Shown one piece after another: positions 14,184 through 17,167 of a DNA stretch of 17,167 nt. The DNA lies in contig DHIR01000211.1 in NCBI GenBank assembly GCA_002403905.1, positions 1-17,167 on the forward strand, given 5' to 3'. Positions within the stretch are counted from its first letter, which is position 1, and each line of letters begins with the position of its first letter. This stretch comes from Mucilaginibacter sp. UBA4741 (GTDB lineage: Bacteria; Bacteroidota; Bacteroidia; Sphingobacteriales; Sphingobacteriaceae). Both the position numbers and the translations under genes were made by a program. The notes below the pieces were generated by a model. The model had not been told where the DNA came from, ran no database searches, and saw nothing but the letters and a program-made list of their open reading frames with translations.

Positions 14184-15350
14184 ATGGATTATTTACAGCA
14201 GTCGTTTAGTGTAAAGTTTGAGTACAAAGTCTTTTTTACTACAGGTATTTTTGATTTAACCAATGAAGGGTTCAATGATTTTTTAGTTGCCGATTCAACA
14301 TCAGCCTCGCTAAAAAAGATACTGTTTGTGGTAGATCAGGATGTGCTTAAAGCAAAACCCGAACTGGCTGATAAAATAAGACGCTATTTCGCTATCCATA
14401 AAGCCGCGCAATTGATCCCCGAAATTATATTAATGCCCGGCGGCGAGGTTGTTAAAAATGATGAAAGCCATTTTAGCAAGCTGCTGGATATTATTAATCA
14501 ATACAGTATTGACAGGCATAGTTATGTTGCTGCCATTGGTGGTGGCTCTTTGTTGGATATGGTAGGTTACGCCGCTGCTGTTTCGCATCGGGGGGTTAAA
14601 CATATCCGCATACCAACTACCGTACTGTCGCAAAACGACTCGGGTGTTGGCGTTAAAAACAGTATTAATTACTTTGGTAAAAAGAATTTCCTGGGCGCAT
14701 TTGCGCCGCCGGTAGCGGTTTTTAATGACGACCAGTTTTTGCTGACTTTATCTGACCGCGATTACCGATCGGGCATTGCCGAGGCTATAAAAGTATCATT
14801 GATAAAAGATGCTGAGTTTTTTGAATGGTTAGAAAATAACGCCGCTGCCCTGGTGGCCCGCGATATGGATACCATGAAATACTTAATAAAACGTTGTGCC
14901 GAACTGCACTTGAACCATATCGCCGGCCTTGACCCGTTCGAGAAAGGCTCATCCCGTCCGTTGGACTTTGGGCATTGGAGCGCGCATAAGCTGGAGCAGT
15001 TAACCAATTTTAAAGTTTTTCATGGCGAGGCGGTTGCCATGGGTATAGCGTTAGATACCGTTTACTCTAACCTGGCCGGCAAAATAAATGAAGACGAAAC
15101 GCACCGCGTGGTTAACCTGATAAAAAAGATTGGGTTTGAAATAACCCACCCACTATTAGAAATAACCGGCGATGATAGCCCGATATTAATAGGGCTGCAA
15201 GAATTTAGAGAACACCTGGGCGGCGAACTAACCATTATGCTGCTTAATAACATTGGCGAAGGGGTAGAGGTGCATGAAATGGATGCGGCTTTGATTAAAA
15301 AAGCCGGTGAGATTTTGAAGCATGAATATGCTGCGGTAAGCGCGGTGTAA
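14184..15350 (+). CDS. eboD: 3-dehydroquinate-synthase-like sugar phosphate cyclase EboD
   Basis: NAD- and metal-dependent cyclase of the dehydroquinate synthase fold, 388 residues. The NAD-binding region carries PGGE (85-88) and GGGSLLDMVGYAA (119-131), then RIPTTVLSQNDSGVGVKN. Zinc ligands are E200 (GIAEAIK), H264 (DFGHWSAHKLE) and H280 (FHGEAVA). The 16-residue step between the two histidines equals that of Aspergillus DHQS (H271, H287). DHQS has a different sequence around the active site (NFGHTxGHA; here DFGHWSAHK), so this is not AroB. The EboD family probably cyclises a sugar phosphate other than DAHP; the substrate is unproven. The first ATG after the repeat-filled gap is used; no Shine-Dalgarno site is visible. 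Confidence 0.9.
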   Translation: MDYLQQSFSVKFEYKVFFTTGIFDLTNEGFNDFLVADSTSASLKKILFVVDQDVLKAKPELADKIRRYFAIHKAAQLIPEIILMPGGEVVKNDESHFSKLLDIINQYSIDRHSYVAAIGGGSLLDMVGYAAAVSHRGVKHIRIPTTVLSQNDSGVGVKNSINYFGKKNFLGAFAPPVAVFNDDQFLLTLSDRDYRSGIAEAIKVSLIKDAEFFEWLENNAAALVARDMDTMKYLIKRCAELHLNHIAGLDPFEKGSSRPLDFGHWSAHKLEQLTNFKVFHGEAVAMGIALDTVYSNLAGKINEDETHRVVNLIKKIGFEITHPLLEITGDDSPILIGLQEFREHLGGELTIMLLNNIGEGVEVHEMDAALIKKAGEILKHEYAAVSAV

Positions 15351-15367
15351 TGAACATGTGCTGTTAA

Positions 15368-15515
15368 CTCACCCCGACTACGCTACGCTGGTCGACCCTC
15401 CTCTTCCGCAAGCGGGAAAGACGGTTAGGGAAGGTATAAAAAAGAAAACCCTCTTTCCGCCAAAGGCGAAGAAAGGGTGGTCGAGTGAAGCAAAGAGCGG
15501 GTGAGTTTTCGCCGC
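15368..15515. repeat. Paired, inverted copies B and C of the dispersed hairpin repeat
   Basis: The 199 bp eboD-eboE gap is nearly filled by two related elements facing each other. Copy B is inverted (15368-15430, beginning CTCACCCCGACTACGC). Copy C is direct (15445-15515, AAAACCCTCTTTCCGCC to GGGTGAGTTTTCGCCGC). Copy C and copy A (9034-9102) share both ends. In copy C the stem is CTTTC..CGCC/GGCG..GAAAG; in copy B it is built on CCCGCTTGCGG. Base changes that keep the stems paired suggest a selected RNA or DNA hairpin. The arrangement resembles REP-pair (BIME) elements. Confidence 0.75.
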
Positions 15516-15549
15516 AAAGTTTTCGACTATAAAGAAACCAAATGTAAAC

Positions 15550-16755
15550 ATGCAACTAGCTATCGGACATTTAACGTACTGTACCAATATCCATCCCGGC
15601 GAAAACTGGCCATCGCATTTTGCTGCTTTAAAACAGAACTTTTCGAGTATAAAGGCACAGGTATCTGCGGATAGATCTATGGGGATTGGCTTGCGTTTAT
15701 CAAACGTAGCAAGCGTTGAGCTGGATAAACCCGAAAATTTAGCAGCGTTTAAACAATGGCTTACCGAGCAGGATGCTTATGTTTTTACCATGAATGGTTT
15801 CCCGTATGGCGAGTTTCATCATACCGCCGTTAAAGACCAGGTACATGCGCCCGACTGGACAACCCAATTGCGGGTTGATTACACGTTGCGCATGTTCCAT
15901 ATCCTTGCCCATTTATTGCCCAAAGGTATGGATGGCGGCATATCCACCTCGCCATTAAGCTATAAGCATTGGTATAAAACCGATGAAAAATTACAGGAAG
16001 CCAAAAACATCGCGACAGCAAACATTTTAACAGTTGCCGAAGAGCTAATAAAGATAAGCCGCGACAAGGGCATCAATATGCACCTGGATATTGAGCCCGA
16101 ACCGGATGGCGTTTTAGAAACCGGCCGCGAGTTTATTACCTGGTATGAAGATGTTTTGCTGCCGATGGGTAAGGAACGTATCGCTCAAAAATTTAAGGTG
16201 CCTGCGGATGAAGCCGAGCTATTAATTAAGCAGCATATTACTTTATGTTATGATGTTTGCCACTTTGCCATTGGTTACGAGCCGCATCAGCAAGTTGTTG
16301 ATGAGTTGGCTGCCAAAGGGTTAAAAGTAGGTAAGATCCAGATCAGCGCGGCGCTAAACGCGGTATTGCCTGAAGATGTAGATTTGCGGGAAGGTATTAA
16401 AGACGCCTTCGCCCGGTTTGATGAATCTACTTACTTGCACCAGGTAGTTGCTAAAAAAATAAGCGGCAAATTAATACGTTATCCCGACCTGCCCGAAGCT
16501 TTGGCAGATATTGAAAACCCGTTGGTTGAGCAATGGCGGGCTCATTTCCATGTGCCTATATTTACCGAGGAATATGGCTTGGTACAGTCGACACAATCAG
16601 ATATTATTACAGTATTAAATATCCAAAAAAATAAAGCCTTTACCGCTCATTTGGAAGTAGAAACCTATACTTGGGGTGTTTTGCCCGATGCTAAGAAATT
16701 GCCTATAAATGATTCGATAGCACGCGAATTGAACTGGGTTTTGGACCAATTATAA
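15550..16755 (+). CDS. eboE: EboE, xylose-isomerase-like TIM-barrel metabolite traffic protein
   Basis: Cytosolic TIM-barrel protein of the sugar-phosphate isomerase/epimerase-like superfamily, 401 residues. The start MQLAIGHLTYCTNIHPGE and the segment FTMNGFPYGEFH (79-90) are characteristic of the EboE family. Probable metal-binding positions typical of this fold are E182/E184 in HLDIEPEPDG, D235 and H238 in CYDVCHFAIGYE, and the strand KIQISAALN (262-270). It lacks a signal peptide. The name 'metabolite traffic protein' in databases derives from genetic work on the ebo cluster in Nostoc; no reaction has been shown. ATG 15550 follows the repeat pair and is the first possible start. The gap to eboF is 11 bases. 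Confidence 0.9.
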   Translation: MQLAIGHLTYCTNIHPGENWPSHFAALKQNFSSIKAQVSADRSMGIGLRLSNVASVELDKPENLAAFKQWLTEQDAYVFTMNGFPYGEFHHTAVKDQVHAPDWTTQLRVDYTLRMFHILAHLLPKGMDGGISTSPLSYKHWYKTDEKLQEAKNIATANILTVAEELIKISRDKGINMHLDIEPEPDGVLETGREFITWYEDVLLPMGKERIAQKFKVPADEAELLIKQHITLCYDVCHFAIGYEPHQQVVDELAAKGLKVGKIQISAALNAVLPEDVDLREGIKDAFARFDESTYLHQVVAKKISGKLIRYPDLPEALADIENPLVEQWRAHFHVPIFTEEYGLVQSTQSDIITVLNIQKNKAFTAHLEVETYTWGVLPDAKKLPINDSIARELNWVLDQL

Positions 16756-16766
16756 AATTATCTGTC

Positions 16767-17167
16767 ATGAAGAAAACGGTTGTAATAGATGTTGTTGGCT
16801 TATCAAAATCTGTAATAAGCGAACACACCCCGTTTATAAAAAAACATATAGCCGACAGGCATATCACTACTATCGAGCCTGTTTTGCCTGCGGTTACTAC
16901 TTCGGTGCAGTCGACATACCTAACCGGAAAATGGCCAACTGATACCGGCATTGTGGGTAATGGCTGGTATGATCATGCCGACTCGGAAGTGAAATTCTGG
17001 AAACAATCAAACAAACTGGTTAACGGCGACAAGATTTGGGACAAGGCCAAAAAAGAGGACCCTGCCTTTACCAGCGCCAATATGTTTTGGTGGTATAATA
17101 TGTATTCTACCGCCGATTACTCGGTAACCCCGCGCCCACAATATTTGGCCGATGGCCGTAAAATGCC
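16767..17167 (+). CDS. eboF: EboF, alkaline-phosphatase/nucleotide-pyrophosphatase-like protein (5' part)
   Basis: Last ebo gene, cut by the window end after 133 codons. It begins ATG at 16767, 11 bases after eboE. The N-terminus KKTVVIDVVGLS places metal ligand D8. PAVTTSVQSTYLTGKWP (41-57) contains the nucleophile threonine (T44 or T45) of type I phosphodiesterase/nucleotide pyrophosphatases of the alkaline phosphatase superfamily. HGxxGN-like TGIVGNGWYDH follows at 60-70. No signal peptide is seen, suggesting cytosolic action, perhaps removing a phosphate or nucleotide from the pathway intermediate. The remaining metal ligands lie beyond the window. Confidence 0.88.
   Translation, partial: MKKTVVIDVVGLSKSVISEHTPFIKKHIADRHITTIEPVLPAVTTSVQSTYLTGKWPTDTGIVGNGWYDHADSEVKFWKQSNKLVNGDKIWDKAKKEDPAFTSANMFWWYNMYSTADYSVTPRPQYLADGRKM

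Noticed and set aside
14184..15350. Annotation as shikimate-pathway AroB
   Set aside because: The active-site region is DFGHWSAHK rather than NFGHTxGHA, and the gene stands within the ebo cluster.
15378..15587. Short open frames on the minus strand in the eboD-eboE gap
   Set aside because: They consist of the hairpin repeats themselves and have no coding features.

Overview
The window looks like chromosomal DNA of a Bacteroidota member, most likely Sphingobacteriaceae (Mucilaginibacter/Pedobacter-like; inferred from protein style, repeats and promoters, not from a search). Promoters follow the Bacteroidota TTG / TAnnTTTG pattern, classical Shine-Dalgarno sites are rare, and several intergenic gaps carry short hairpin-forming repeats.

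Left part (1-8940, minus strand). At the edge lies a GH32 fructan-hydrolase gene whose 3' half is missing. Its reading frame runs into an AT-rich 160 bp segment with paired direct and inverted repeats, as expected where a mobile element or rearrangement has replaced the end of a gene. To its right, and transcribed leftward in the order regulator, sensor, czcC, czcB, czcA, is a complete heavy-metal resistance locus. It comprises an OmpR-type response regulator and histidine kinase (TAG stop directly followed by a GTG start), a TolC-like outer-membrane channel, a lipoprotein adaptor and an HME-type RND pump with the divalent-cation (CzcA-like) signature. A perfect 8 bp direct repeat with 11 bp period sits just upstream of a perfect -7 box before czcC and is a good candidate operator for the regulator.

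Middle (8941-10640, plus strand). The 317 bp gap holds a dispersed hairpin repeat, a textbook TTG-N19-TAACTTTG promoter and a fluoride (crcB-motif) riboswitch. The riboswitch precedes a CLC protein with the GNNLI, GREGT and GGEVT signatures of CLC-F fluoride/proton antiporters, not chloride channels. The last bases of the aptamer are perfectly complementary to the T-tract plus ribosome-binding region of the gene, with a small terminator-like hairpin enclosed. The off and on states can therefore be proposed from the sequence.

Right part (10870-17167, plus strand). A small TMEM220-like membrane protein is followed immediately by eboA, eboB, eboC, eboD, eboE and the start of eboF: the six-gene ebo cluster, known from cyanobacteria, many other bacteria and eustigmatophyte plastids. 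It has been linked to precursor traffic to the periplasm in scytonemin synthesis and to grazer repellence in Pseudomonas. Its product is unknown. Two of the gaps inside the cluster (eboC-eboD and eboD-eboE) are occupied by palindromic repeat elements; eboF runs off the right end.
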